A stretch of DNA of 23,304 bases from Clostridia bacterium. GTDB lineage: Bacteria > Bacillota > Clostridia > Oscillospirales > Oscillospiraceae. The notes beneath the pieces are model-generated. The model was not told the origin of the DNA. It saw only the letters and a list, made by a program, of their open reading frames with translations, and ran no database searches. Each line of letters opens with the position of its first letter. Position 1 is the stretch's first letter. The DNA lies in contig JAGKTU010000026.1 of the NCBI GenBank assembly GCA_021153265.1, positions 1-23,304 of the forward strand. The letters are read 5' to 3'. Both the position numbers and the translations under genes were made by a program. This document shows, in pieces, positions 1 through 5,684 of the stretch.

Positions 1-959
1 TTTTTATCATTATCTATCATTTCAACAATATGCAATAACAAATATAAACAATTTGTTTTCGATATTAAATTTGATATTTCAAAATATTTTTGTAAAAAAT
101 ATTCGTTTGTCTTTTCGGGAATATGATGAAAAACATATTCCACGCCAAGATTTTCAAGAGTAAATTTCATGTTATCATCAAGCATATCACTAATATCATG
201 ATATACTATTTTATTGTTGATTAACTCTCTGCAGTTGAAGCGATTAGCATAAAGCAATGTCGCTCTGTATGTGATCAGCCACCAAATATCAATTTCGGAT
301 TGCGTTAAGCCTAGCCCAACAATATGAATATCATCAGTAAACAGTTTTTCAGCCCAAGTATCGGTTGTGTTTTTTGGCTCCCTTAAGGCCAATACAATTG
401 CTGGCACTTTTTCTGCGCCAACATCTTTTTTCTTTGCGATGGCATCTCTGAGGTGTTGAACGGTACCGGCATAATGCTCATATCCTAAACATATTGATTG
501 AGCCCTGCGCAAATCACCATGTATATGAAACACTTCTTTTCCTGAGGCTAGAACAGAATTTCGAAGATTGTATTTGTTGTTGCCATCCTTACTCCGGCCA
601 GGAATGGATTTTACAGAAAAGTTGCTATCAATACCACTTTCTATGAGAAAATCATAATTAGTGGTTATTATTGAATCAGCTGTATCTGCTAATACTTTAT
701 GCGGTGCATTCTCTGGCAAAGAAGCTGTCTCTAACAACGACATGATTTCTTGTTTGATCTCGGTGTACGCATCTTTCTTCGCAACCTTAGAATTCATTAA
801 AACTTGATTAACCAGTGTTTCGAATTGCATCGGAAAGGATATGTTTTGATTAATCTGAACATTGTGTTTCTGTGCAATTGTGGCTAATAAATCGCCCCAT
901 GACACATCGGACAGAATACAGCGGTTAATTCCATTTCCTAAAAAAACGCTTTTCTTCAT
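1..959 (-). CDS. SIR2-like domain protein, probable anti-phage NADase (3' end cut by window edge)
   Basis: An open frame of 319 codons runs from ATG at 959 off the left edge, so the C-terminus is missing. SIR2 hallmarks are visible: an N-terminal nucleotide-binding loop GNGINR (residues 8-13), ITTNYD (98-103), FHIHGD (144-149, H147 the likely catalytic histidine) and a later IVGLGLTQSEIDIWWL segment (from about 213) typical of the SIR2_2 subgroup. Known relatives deplete NAD+ to abort phage infection; that role here is inference from family and from the mobile-element neighbourhood. AbiH proteins have a similar GNG start, but TTNYD plus HIHGD fits SIR2 better. It has its own extended -10 promoter and is separated from the upstream operon by a terminator, so it is probably expressed independently. 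An AAGGA ribosome site lies about 13 nt from the ATG, which is rather far. Confidence 0.82.
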   Translation of the reverse strand, partial: MKKSVFLGNGINRCILSDVSWGDLLATIAQKHNVQINQNISFPMQFETLVNQVLMNSKVAKKDAYTEIKQEIMSLLETASLPENAPHKVLADTADSIITTNYDFLIESGIDSNFSVKSIPGRSKDGNNKYNLRNSVLASGKEVFHIHGDLRRAQSICLGYEHYAGTVQHLRDAIAKKKDVGAEKVPAIVLALREPKNTTDTWAEKLFTDDIHIVGLGLTQSEIDIWWLITYRATLLYANRFNCRELINNKIVYHDISDMLDDNMKFTLENLGVEYVFHHIPEKTNEYFLQKYFEISNLISKTNCLYLLLHIVEMIDNDK

Positions 960-984
960 GATACAGATCACATCCTTCAGAATC

Positions 985-993
985 ATTATAACA
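985..993 (-). promoter_or_regulatory. Extended -10 promoter for the SIR2-like gene
   Basis: The minus strand reads TGTTATAAT, a perfect extended -10 element, about 26 nt upstream of the SIR2-like start codon. No good -35 is present, as is usual for extended -10 promoters. It lies after the terminator at 1023-1052, so the SIR2-like gene has a separate transcription start. Confidence 0.55.
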
Positions 994-1022
994 TAAATTG
1001 TCGAAATTTGCATTACTTAAAA

Positions 1023-1052
1023 AGCACGCCGAAACAATTGTTTCGGCGTGCT
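1023..1052 (-). terminator. Rho-independent terminator of the SHOCT operon
   Basis: A perfect 30-bp palindrome (13-bp stem, four-base loop AATT) starts 5 bp past the stop codon of the last SHOCT gene. On the minus strand it is followed by a run of five T. It ends the six-gene operon and insulates the SIR2-like gene. Confidence 0.9.
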
Positions 1053-1056
1053 ATGT

Positions 1057-1722
1057 TTATAGGCCAAGTATCTGCTTTTTCTTAGCGTCAAACTCTTCCT
1101 GGGTCAAGACACCAGAATCCAAAAGATCCTTTAATCTCTTTAACTGTTCTGCTTCGCTTCCATTTGTAGATGCAGACTGAGTAGGTTGCGCACTGCTCTG
1201 CTGAGGGTTAGCCAGCAAATAAGAGATGGCCTTCATTACTTCTTCACGGTTTTCGATGCAATGGAAATTGCTTACATTACCGATAGAGGTAATAGAAACG
1301 CCGTTAAAAGAACTACGGTTAATAGCAGTAATTTGGTTCAAGGGAATATGTACTTCTTTTCCATGAGGGAGCTTTCCGGAAATTGCTTCGTTGGTTACAG
1401 TAATCTCGCATTTTTCGGTGTTGGATTTCATAATGATGCCAACAATCAATGCGACAACACCCAGCATGATCAAGTAACCATAATAACAATCAAAATTGAA
1501 AAATTCGCCAAAGAAAAAATCTATAAAACTATCATCGTATTTAATCCATCCCGGAAACCAGTCAGAGATTCCGAATCCAAAATACATATATAAATCAACT
1601 TCATTGTAAGCCCAGCTGGCAACAATTAAAGAGATCAGCACTAACAAAATTCCTGCAATCAGCAAAATAAGAGCAGGTTTGTTTTTCTGCGGCGTGCCTT
1701 TAATTACAATATTTTGCTCCAT
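1057..1722 (-). CDS. Membrane protein with PH-like region and C-terminal SHOCT domain
   Basis: 221 aa. Two hydrophobic helices (about 17-37 and 82-98) enclose an aromatic- and acid-rich loop. A soluble beta-type segment follows (about 104-170), resembling bacterial PH-like domains in its pattern ITVTNEAISG... IPLNQI. Then comes a Ser/Gln/Thr-rich linker and a SHOCT domain (192-221) with the typical LKDLLDSGVLTQEEFDAKK core. SHOCT domains are short C-terminal helical modules thought to mediate oligomerisation or interactions; no enzymatic role is known. Last gene of the operon; the TAA stop abuts the terminator. GGAGG lies 8-9 nt before the ATG. The start is well supported. The specific function is unknown. 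Confidence 0.85.
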   Translation of the reverse strand: MEQNIVIKGTPQKNKPALILLIAGILLVLISLIVASWAYNEVDLYMYFGFGISDWFPGWIKYDDSFIDFFFGEFFNFDCYYGYLIMLGVVALIVGIIMKSNTEKCEITVTNEAISGKLPHGKEVHIPLNQITAINRSSFNGVSITSIGNVSNFHCIENREEVMKAISYLLANPQQSSAQPTQSASTNGSEAEQLKRLKDLLDSGVLTQEEFDAKKKQILGL

Positions 1723-1736
1723 AATATACCTCCAAA

Positions 1737-2435
1737 TTACAGACCGAGAATTTCTTTCTTCTTGGCATCAAATTCTTCTTGAGTAATAGTGCCGGAATCT
1801 AGAAGATCCTTGTACATTTTTAATTTATCTGCGCCACCGATAGTAGAAGAAGCTGCAGGAGCGGAGTACACCGCCTGAGGGTTAAATGTTGCGTATTCAT
1901 TTACTGGGGCAGCTTCTGCAGGCATAGCATCTTTCTTGAGCCACATTCCAGCAAAAAGCAAAGCAGCTATTTCAACAATGCCAAACAGAATGGGCTTCCA
2001 TGCGGCGGAAAGGTAACGGAAATATCCACCATTAATCCAACCAATTACGCAGCCTACGAGCAGCACTAAAGCAGGAACGAACCAAATCTTTTTAACTGCA
2101 GAGTTTCCTTTAATAGAAAGAGCAATAAGTACTACTGCGCCTGCATATGCAACAAAATCGCAAAGATTCCAAAGGCTAAAGTAGCTGATAATGTAGTATG
2201 CGCCGAGAAGAGCATTGACACCCGCAGCAGCAATCACTGCTTTTTTGTTCTTCATAAAAAGCGTTACAGCCATTCCAAGAGCAGCAATCCAAAAGATTAT
2301 GTTTAACGCGGTAATTGTGGCATAGTCTGAATTGGAAACATAAATAATTCGGTTAATAATATTATAAAGTGCATAGATTGTGTAGCATATTGCAGCTATC
2401 AAGGAAAACTTTTTTGCATTTTCGGTCTTTGCCAT
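1737..2435 (-). CDS. Six-helix membrane protein with C-terminal SHOCT domain
   Basis: 232 aa. Six predicted membrane helices (about 10-32, 41-61, 66-88, 92-108, 116-134, 147-166), a linker rich in Ala and Pro, and a SHOCT domain at 203-232 (YKDLLDSGTITQEEFDAKK) nearly identical to that of the next gene downstream. The shared tail suggests that the SHOCT proteins of this operon associate with each other; this is inference. It lies 14 bp upstream of the next cistron and has AAGGAGG before its ATG. I recognise no transporter or enzyme signature in the helices. Confidence 0.85.
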   Translation of the reverse strand: MAKTENAKKFSLIAAICYTIYALYNIINRIIYVSNSDYATITALNIIFWIAALGMAVTLFMKNKKAVIAAAGVNALLGAYYIISYFSLWNLCDFVAYAGAVVLIALSIKGNSAVKKIWFVPALVLLVGCVIGWINGGYFRYLSAAWKPILFGIVEIAALLFAGMWLKKDAMPAEAAPVNEYATFNPQAVYSAPAASSTIGGADKLKMYKDLLDSGTITQEEFDAKKKEILGL

Positions 2436-2448
2436 AATCTTAGCCTCC

Positions 2449-2784
2449 TTACATAAGCTTCAGTAGCTGTTCTTTCTTTGCTTGGAATTCCTCTTCTGTG
2501 AGAACGCCCTGGTCTTTGAGTTCTTTGTATTTCTTCAACTCATCTGCCGCACTCTGACCAGCGTTAGATGGAGGACAATACGGAATGTGAGGGGTTGCAT
2601 TGATAGGAATCTGCTGTGCGTTTTTGTCCGGGATCAAACTTACATGGATAATTGCCACGATAAATAGCATCCATCCATAAAACCACCAAAGGCCAAAACT
2701 ATAGCCTTTATTTTTAGCTATACTTGCAGGAATAAAACCCAATCCTGCAGCAACAACCAACGTTGCAATCCAATATGCTTCCAT
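2449..2784 (-). CDS. Small two-helix membrane protein with C-terminal SHOCT domain
   Basis: 111 aa. Helices at about 4-22 and 30-51, separated by a short basic loop (IAKNKGYS), then a Pro/Asn-rich linker and a SHOCT domain (81-111, YKELKDQGVLTEEEFQAKK). The tail has diverged more from the other two SHOCT tails than they have from each other. The N-terminal part resembles the small phospholipase-D-leader-like or superinfection-type two-helix membrane proteins often linked to SHOCT, but I cannot assign a family. AAAGGAG sits before the ATG, and the gene lies 13 bp from its downstream neighbour, so it is co-transcribed. Confidence 0.83.
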   Translation of the reverse strand: MEAYWIATLVVAAGLGFIPASIAKNKGYSFGLWWFYGWMLFIVAIIHVSLIPDKNAQQIPINATPHIPYCPPSNAGQSAADELKKYKELKDQGVLTEEEFQAKKEQLLKLM

Positions 2785-2807
2785 TATAATTTCTCCTTTA
2801 TATGAAT

Positions 2808-3290
2808 TTAGAACGAACTAAAAAGGATGCCGTAAAAAATCCCTAATACAACAGCGATGCCAACAGCAACCCAAACAACCGTCATAACACCATTTTTGTA
2901 GTTTTCTTCTGCCTGCTTTTTCTGAGTTTCTGTTGCAACGAAGTCACGCTGAATGGAATATTCTCGTTCCCTTATTACTTCTTGTTCTTTTGTTTCCGAG
3001 TATTCGGAAATCACCATATTTCCTGGCTGGTTAATCATCATTGGTGCAGAATATTTTATCATTAACTGTTCGTCATCAGTTACATTGATAACCGACTCGG
3101 CAAAACCAATGAAGGTATCAAAAGTATGAGATTTGTACATTTTAACGGTATGCTCGCCAGCGGGTATTTCGACTATTTGATTTGTTAAGGAAAGCTTGCC
3201 TGCGTTCTTTCCGTCAATGTCGAAATACACGTCTCCACCGAATATTTCAATCTCCTTTTGAGTGCGCTTTAGAAATACAAGCTTCGCCAT
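2808..3290 (-). CDS. Tail-anchored beta-rich protein, paralogue B
   Basis: 160 aa. The N-terminal 95 residues look all-beta (MAKLVFLKRT, GGDVYFDIDGKNAGKLS, PAGEHTVKMYKSH) in a PEGA-like style. A charged helical stretch follows (about 100-132), then a single C-terminal membrane helix (134-157) with almost nothing after it. This predicts a tail-anchored protein with its body in the cytoplasm. It is a close tandem paralogue of the upstream gene at 3309-3785 and shares the block FDIDGKNAGKLS exactly. A GAGGAG ribosome site precedes the ATG. No catalytic motif is seen. A membrane-surface binding or structural role is only a guess. Confidence 0.82.
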   Translation of the reverse strand: MAKLVFLKRTQKEIEIFGGDVYFDIDGKNAGKLSLTNQIVEIPAGEHTVKMYKSHTFDTFIGFAESVINVTDDEQLMIKYSAPMMINQPGNMVISEYSETKEQEVIREREYSIQRDFVATETQKKQAEENYKNGVMTVVWVAVGIAVVLGIFYGILFSSF

Positions 3291-3308
3291 AAAATTCTCC
3301 TCAACGTA

Positions 3309-3785
3309 TTACAACCAGATTGAAGCTTCCCATATAGCAAAGATAATCGCTCCTATAATCATCAAAACAATCCAGATCATAATACCTGTATTATATTTTT
3401 CGTTTTGTTCCTTTTTGCGGTTAACGTCGGCCGCGTAATCATGGGCAATCGTTTGCTCACGATTACGGAGTATTTCAGCTTCTTTACGATAGTCATAAGC
3501 TGAAATAATCATGTTTCCCGGTTGATTAACTGCCATAGGAGCTGCATATCGAACCATTAGTTCTTCAGCTTCGCCAACATCTATTGTCGACACGGCAAAA
3601 CCAATAAATGTATCGTAGCTATGAGACTTATACATCTTGATGGTATGTTTGCCTGGTAAAACTTCAATTTCTTGATTAGTACGAGAAAGCTTACCTGCAT
3701 TTTTACCATCAATGTCAAAGTACACATCACCGCCAAATACTTCTATTTCCTTGTCGGTTCGTCGCAAAAAGACTAACTTTGCCAT
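3309..3785 (-). CDS. Tail-anchored beta-rich protein, paralogue A
   Basis: 158 aa with the same architecture as paralogue B: beta-rich N-terminal domain (1-95), charged helix (about 97-130), one C-terminal membrane helix (134-154). The N-terminal domains are highly similar, while the charged helix and anchor have diverged, which suggests an old tandem duplication with specialisation. The ribosome site is the weakest in the operon (GGTTTTGAGCA before the ATG), and the gene begins 18 bp after the zinc-ribbon gene stop, so translation may depend on coupling. Function unknown. Confidence 0.82.
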   Translation of the reverse strand: MAKLVFLRRTDKEIEVFGGDVYFDIDGKNAGKLSRTNQEIEVLPGKHTIKMYKSHSYDTFIGFAVSTIDVGEAEELMVRYAAPMAVNQPGNMIISAYDYRKEAEILRNREQTIAHDYAADVNRKKEQNEKYNTGIMIWIVLMIIGAIIFAIWEASIWL

Positions 3786-3803
3786 TGCTCAAAACCATGT
3801 CAA

Positions 3804-4208
3804 TTAAAGGCTTTCAGCTAATGCCTGCAGCTCTTCAATCGGCATTTCCTTTCCCTGGTAAACCTTAGTTGTCTGCGCGTTGCCAACTTCTTCAATTTTC
3901 ATGTAGACAACTCCGACTTGCTTGCCGCTTGCTTTCTTGCCTATTGCGTTAAACAGACCCGCAGTGGTAAGCACGCTTGCTTTGTTGGAAGAAAAGCCGG
4001 AGAGGTCGGCGGTAGTGGCAGAGAGGATTGCACCGCACTTATCGCAAAGGAACATTGTGCGATTTCCCATCATTTCCATCTTATCCTTCAGCTTCCAATA
4101 AGGCTCGTGAGTACCACACATTGGACACTTAGGAAATTTTGTGTCGATAAACTTCTGAGGAATACTTCCTGCAAATCCATCGCAGCGTCTAAAATCGAAC
4201 ATACCCAT
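3804..4208 (-). CDS. Zinc-ribbon protein, first gene of the SHOCT operon
   Basis: 134 aa, no membrane segment. Four cysteines in two CxxC pairs (C28/C31 in CPMCG and C55/C58 in CDKCG), spaced as in a zinc ribbon, imply one structural zinc. The C-terminal end (about 112-134, YQGKEMPIEELQALAESL) is a short helix loosely like a SHOCT tail. It is the only clearly soluble product of the operon, so a regulatory or adaptor role is plausible but not shown. GAGGT lies before the ATG at 4208; a second in-frame ATG two codons on is less favoured. The 5' leader carries the left inverted repeat of the putative switch. Confidence 0.8.
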   Translation of the reverse strand: MGMFDFRRCDGFAGSIPQKFIDTKFPKCPMCGTHEPYWKLKDKMEMMGNRTMFLCDKCGAILSATTADLSGFSSNKASVLTTAGLFNAIGKKASGKQVGVVYMKIEEVGNAQTTKVYQGKEMPIEELQALAESL

Positions 4209-4234
4209 AATTGTACCTCTTTTCTATTTTTGCA

Positions 4235-4254
4235 ACATAATCCATATTATGTTG
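4235..4254 (-). repeat. Left inverted repeat (IR-L) of the putative switch
   Basis: The minus strand reads CAACATAATATGGATTATGT, identical to the plus strand at 4495-4514. IR-L is itself the core of a perfect 26-bp interrupted palindrome (4231-4256, arms TGCAACATAAT). This can be read as 10-bp arms around a 6-bp spacer, like a tyrosine-recombinase core site. It lies in the 5' leader of the operon, 9 bp upstream of the ribosome site, so its transcript would also fold into an 11-bp hairpin. Confidence 0.75.
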
Positions 4255-4300
4255 CAGATTTAATGCAAATAGCTTACTACTAAACTACTTGTACTTATTT

Positions 4301-4329
4301 AGTATACATCGCGAAAACAGAAATTACAA
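4301..4329 (-). promoter_or_regulatory. Promoter of the SHOCT operon, inside the putative invertible segment
   Basis: On the minus strand TTGTAA (4329-4324) and TATACT (4306-4301) are separated by 17 bp. Transcription would start near 4294, giving a leader of about 85 nt that includes IR-L. It is the only well-spaced promoter I see for the operon, and it lies between the two inverted repeats. Confidence 0.6.
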
Positions 4330-4330
4330 G

Positions 4331-4368
4331 ATTTTAGGTAAAAAAAGTATGATTTATTATAAATTGTC
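4331..4368. repeat. Degenerate copy of the recombinase gene 5' end
   Basis: This stretch matches 5418-5449, which covers the first codons of the recombinase gene. It begins ATTTTA in both copies and shares AAAGTATGATT followed by ATAAATTGTC, with a few extra bases here. A third fragment, ATTTTAGGTAAA, occurs at 4331-4342 and at 5456-5467. It could be a recombinase-binding arm site or a relic of duplication. Confidence 0.45.
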
Positions 4369-4388
4369 GATATTTATACAACACCAAT

Positions 4389-4430
4389 AAGCCTTTTCAA
4401 AAGGAAAAATGAAAAGGCTTAGCTTTTTAT
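4389..4430 (+). terminator. Plus-direction hairpin terminator inside the putative invertible segment
   Basis: Perfect 11-bp arms AAGCCTTTTCA and TGAAAAGGCTT around a 10-base loop, followed by AGCTTTTTAT. The T-run is on the plus strand only, so leftward transcription from the recombinase gene is not blocked in this orientation. After inversion it would face the operon. Confidence 0.5.
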
Positions 4431-4576
4431 ACCCATTTGGGCTTGTTGGCGATCACATATTGCTCGTGATCATTTTCTTGATTGTCGTAATACACAACAT
4501 AATATGGATTATGTACTTGCCGCCGAATCTAGCGGCTATTTTTTATATTATCAGCCGCATATTTTCCATGTGCTGA
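4409..4576 (+). CDS. Short hydrophobic open reading frame (55 aa), doubtful gene
   Basis: ATG at 4409 opens a frame starting MKRLSFLYPFGLVGDHILLV with a long hydrophobic core (about 17-36) and a second one (40-48). It would be a one- or two-helix membrane peptide. AAAGGA lies only 3-4 nt before the ATG, in the loop of the hairpin at 4389-4420. It crosses IR-R and overlaps the 3' end of the recombinase gene in antisense. If the segment inverted, the frame would be rewired after IR to end in LQK and a TAG about 8 nt before the operon's ribosome site. It has no recognised family and could easily be chance. Confidence 0.22.
   Translation: MKRLSFLYPFGLVGDHILLVIIFLIVVIHNIIWIMYLPPNLAAIFYIISRIFSMC
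4495..4514 (+). repeat. Right inverted repeat (IR-R) of the putative switch
   Basis: Exact inverted copy of 4235-4254. Unlike IR-L, its outer bases are not palindromic (only about 7-bp arms around the same 6-bp spacer). No target-site duplication is visible outside the two repeats, which argues against a miniature transposon. It sits 28 bp past the recombinase stop codon. Confidence 0.75.
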
Positions 4577-5454
4577 CGGTGTTCATTGCCAGTGGTGATA
4601 ATATAAATTCTTGTCGTGTTGATGCTGCTGTGACCGAGAATATCTGCGAGCTTTGCAATATCCTTTTCGATACCATAGAAAGTGCGGGCGAACAAGTGGC
4701 GCAGATTGTGTGGAAAAACCTTCTGCGGATTTACTCCTGCCTGCTCACACAGGCTTTTCATTTCCCGCCAAATGTTAGTACGGCTCATTGGCTTACCGGT
4801 GCGGGTTATGAATATTGCACCTGAGGTGATCTTTTGCTCTGCTGCGTAGCGGAGCAATTTCTTTTGTAGCTCTCGGACTATAAAAACCGAGCGAGTTTTG
4901 CCTTTAAGTGAAACAACTGCTTCGCTGCATGTTACCGCCTCAACCGTGATATATTGCAGTTCGCTGACACGGATGCCGGTTCCGCAGATCGTTTGGATCA
5001 GCAGATTCAAGCGTTCGTTGCCTTTCTGCTTTGCGGTATTTACAAGTCGCATATACTCCGCTTTTGTCAGTTCTTTTTCTTCGGAGCAGTAGATTTGCTG
5101 CTGGAGCTTTAAGGATTTTACCTTCAAATTCTGCCACCCAAGAAATGCGAACAAGCTATTGATCGAAGCTACCATCGAATTGATGCTGCGTACTGCGTAG
5201 CCTTCAGAAAGCAACTTGTTTTTATAGGCGATCACAGCTTCTTTTGTTATTTCCGCATTACCCATATATGTGGTAAATGCCCTTACATCACGGATGTATT
5301 TCTCTATGGTGTTTTCGCTCTTTTCCTCGCTTTTGAGATATACGGCAAATGCCGCAATTTGGTTGCTGGTTAGAATTTTTCCTTTCGTTGTATTTACCTC
5401 CGGATAGTTTCTGTAATATTTTACCCGAAAAGTATGATTATAAATTGTCACCAT
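4543..5454 (-). CDS. Tyrosine recombinase/integrase (XerC/RecV-like), probable switch invertase
   Basis: 303 aa, the normal length for a small tyrosine recombinase. It has an N-terminal SAM-like core-binding domain (about 30-115) and a C-terminal catalytic domain with the full set R162 (GTGIRVSEL), K186, H249 and R252 (HNLRH), H275 (GHSS) and nucleophile Y284 (TRIY). It should cut and rejoin DNA at short inverted-arm sites. Identical inverted repeats lie just past its 3' end, so the simplest substrate is the adjacent segment 4235-4514. It could instead be the integrase of an island that includes the SHOCT operon. The start is uncertain: ATG 5454 has no ribosome site. A TAAAAT box just upstream would place the start of transcription at the ATG, so translation may be leaderless. 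Confidence 0.85.
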   Translation of the reverse strand: MVTIYNHTFRVKYYRNYPEVNTTKGKILTSNQIAAFAVYLKSEEKSENTIEKYIRDVRAFTTYMGNAEITKEAVIAYKNKLLSEGYAVRSINSMVASINSLFAFLGWQNLKVKSLKLQQQIYCSEEKELTKAEYMRLVNTAKQKGNERLNLLIQTICGTGIRVSELQYITVEAVTCSEAVVSLKGKTRSVFIVRELQKKLLRYAAEQKITSGAIFITRTGKPMSRTNIWREMKSLCEQAGVNPQKVFPHNLRHLFARTFYGIEKDIAKLADILGHSSINTTRIYIITTGNEHRQHMENMRLII

Positions 5455-5510
5455 AATTTTAGGTAAATGCTATACACAAGTCGAATGTACCGATTTTTGA
5501 ATATAAAATT

Positions 5511-5557
5511 GCCCCGTTGGGATTGCAGTATAGTCTGCTTTCTCAACGGGGCTTTTT
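5511..5557 (+). terminator. Strong plus-strand terminator between divergent genes
   Basis: Arms GCCCCGTTG (5511-5519) and CAACGGGGC (5544-5552), with an inner GCAG/CTGC helix, are followed by five T. No plus-strand gene lies upstream. What it would stop is transcription antisense to the recombinase gene, or readthrough from the left into the mobilizable element. It may also mark the outer edge of that element. Confidence 0.8.
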
Positions 5558-5590
5558 CTGTATAAGGGAGTTTTATTGGACAATAAAATT

Positions 5591-5599
5591 TGATATAAT
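5591..5599 (+). promoter_or_regulatory. Extended -10 promoter of the mobilizable element's first gene
   Basis: TGATATAAT is a perfect extended -10; the -35 region is poor. The start would be near 5606, giving a leader of about 80 nt. In that leader CTTTCC (5658-5663) can pair with GGAAAG (5667-5672), overlapping the AAGGAGG ribosome site at 5670-5676, so translation of the first gene may be tuned by a small hairpin. Confidence 0.6.
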
Positions 5600-5684
5600 T
5601 ATTATGGAAGATAGGAACAATCCATATTTTGCTCTGTCGTAATATATATAGAGGACACTTTCCTCTGGAAAGGAGGCGAAGAAA

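Larger units (their letters stand above)
4209..4542. other. Putative invertible promoter segment (recombinase switch region)
   Basis: This 334-bp stretch between the operon and the recombinase holds no convincing long gene but is rich in signals. It has inverted 20-bp repeats at 4235-4254 and 4495-4514, a minus-strand promoter at 4301-4329, a plus-direction terminator hairpin at 4389-4430 and a short hydrophobic reading frame from 4409. Inversion between the repeats would turn the promoter away from the operon and turn the terminator toward it. This is the layout of invertible promoters such as the cwpV switch of Clostridioides difficile (IRs of about 20 bp, segment of about 200 bp, tyrosine recombinase). 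That inversion occurs here is inference. Confidence 0.6.

Noticed and set aside
4231..4514. Inverted repeats read as the ends of a miniature transposon (MITE)
   Set aside because: No target-site duplication flanks the repeats, no related copy is in the window, and the segment holds a functional-looking promoter next to a recombinase gene. An invertible segment fits better, though a MITE is not fully excluded.
4504..4824. Plus-strand reading frame of 106 codons opposite the recombinase 3' end
   Set aside because: It is antisense to the catalytic domain of the recombinase and has no ribosome site.
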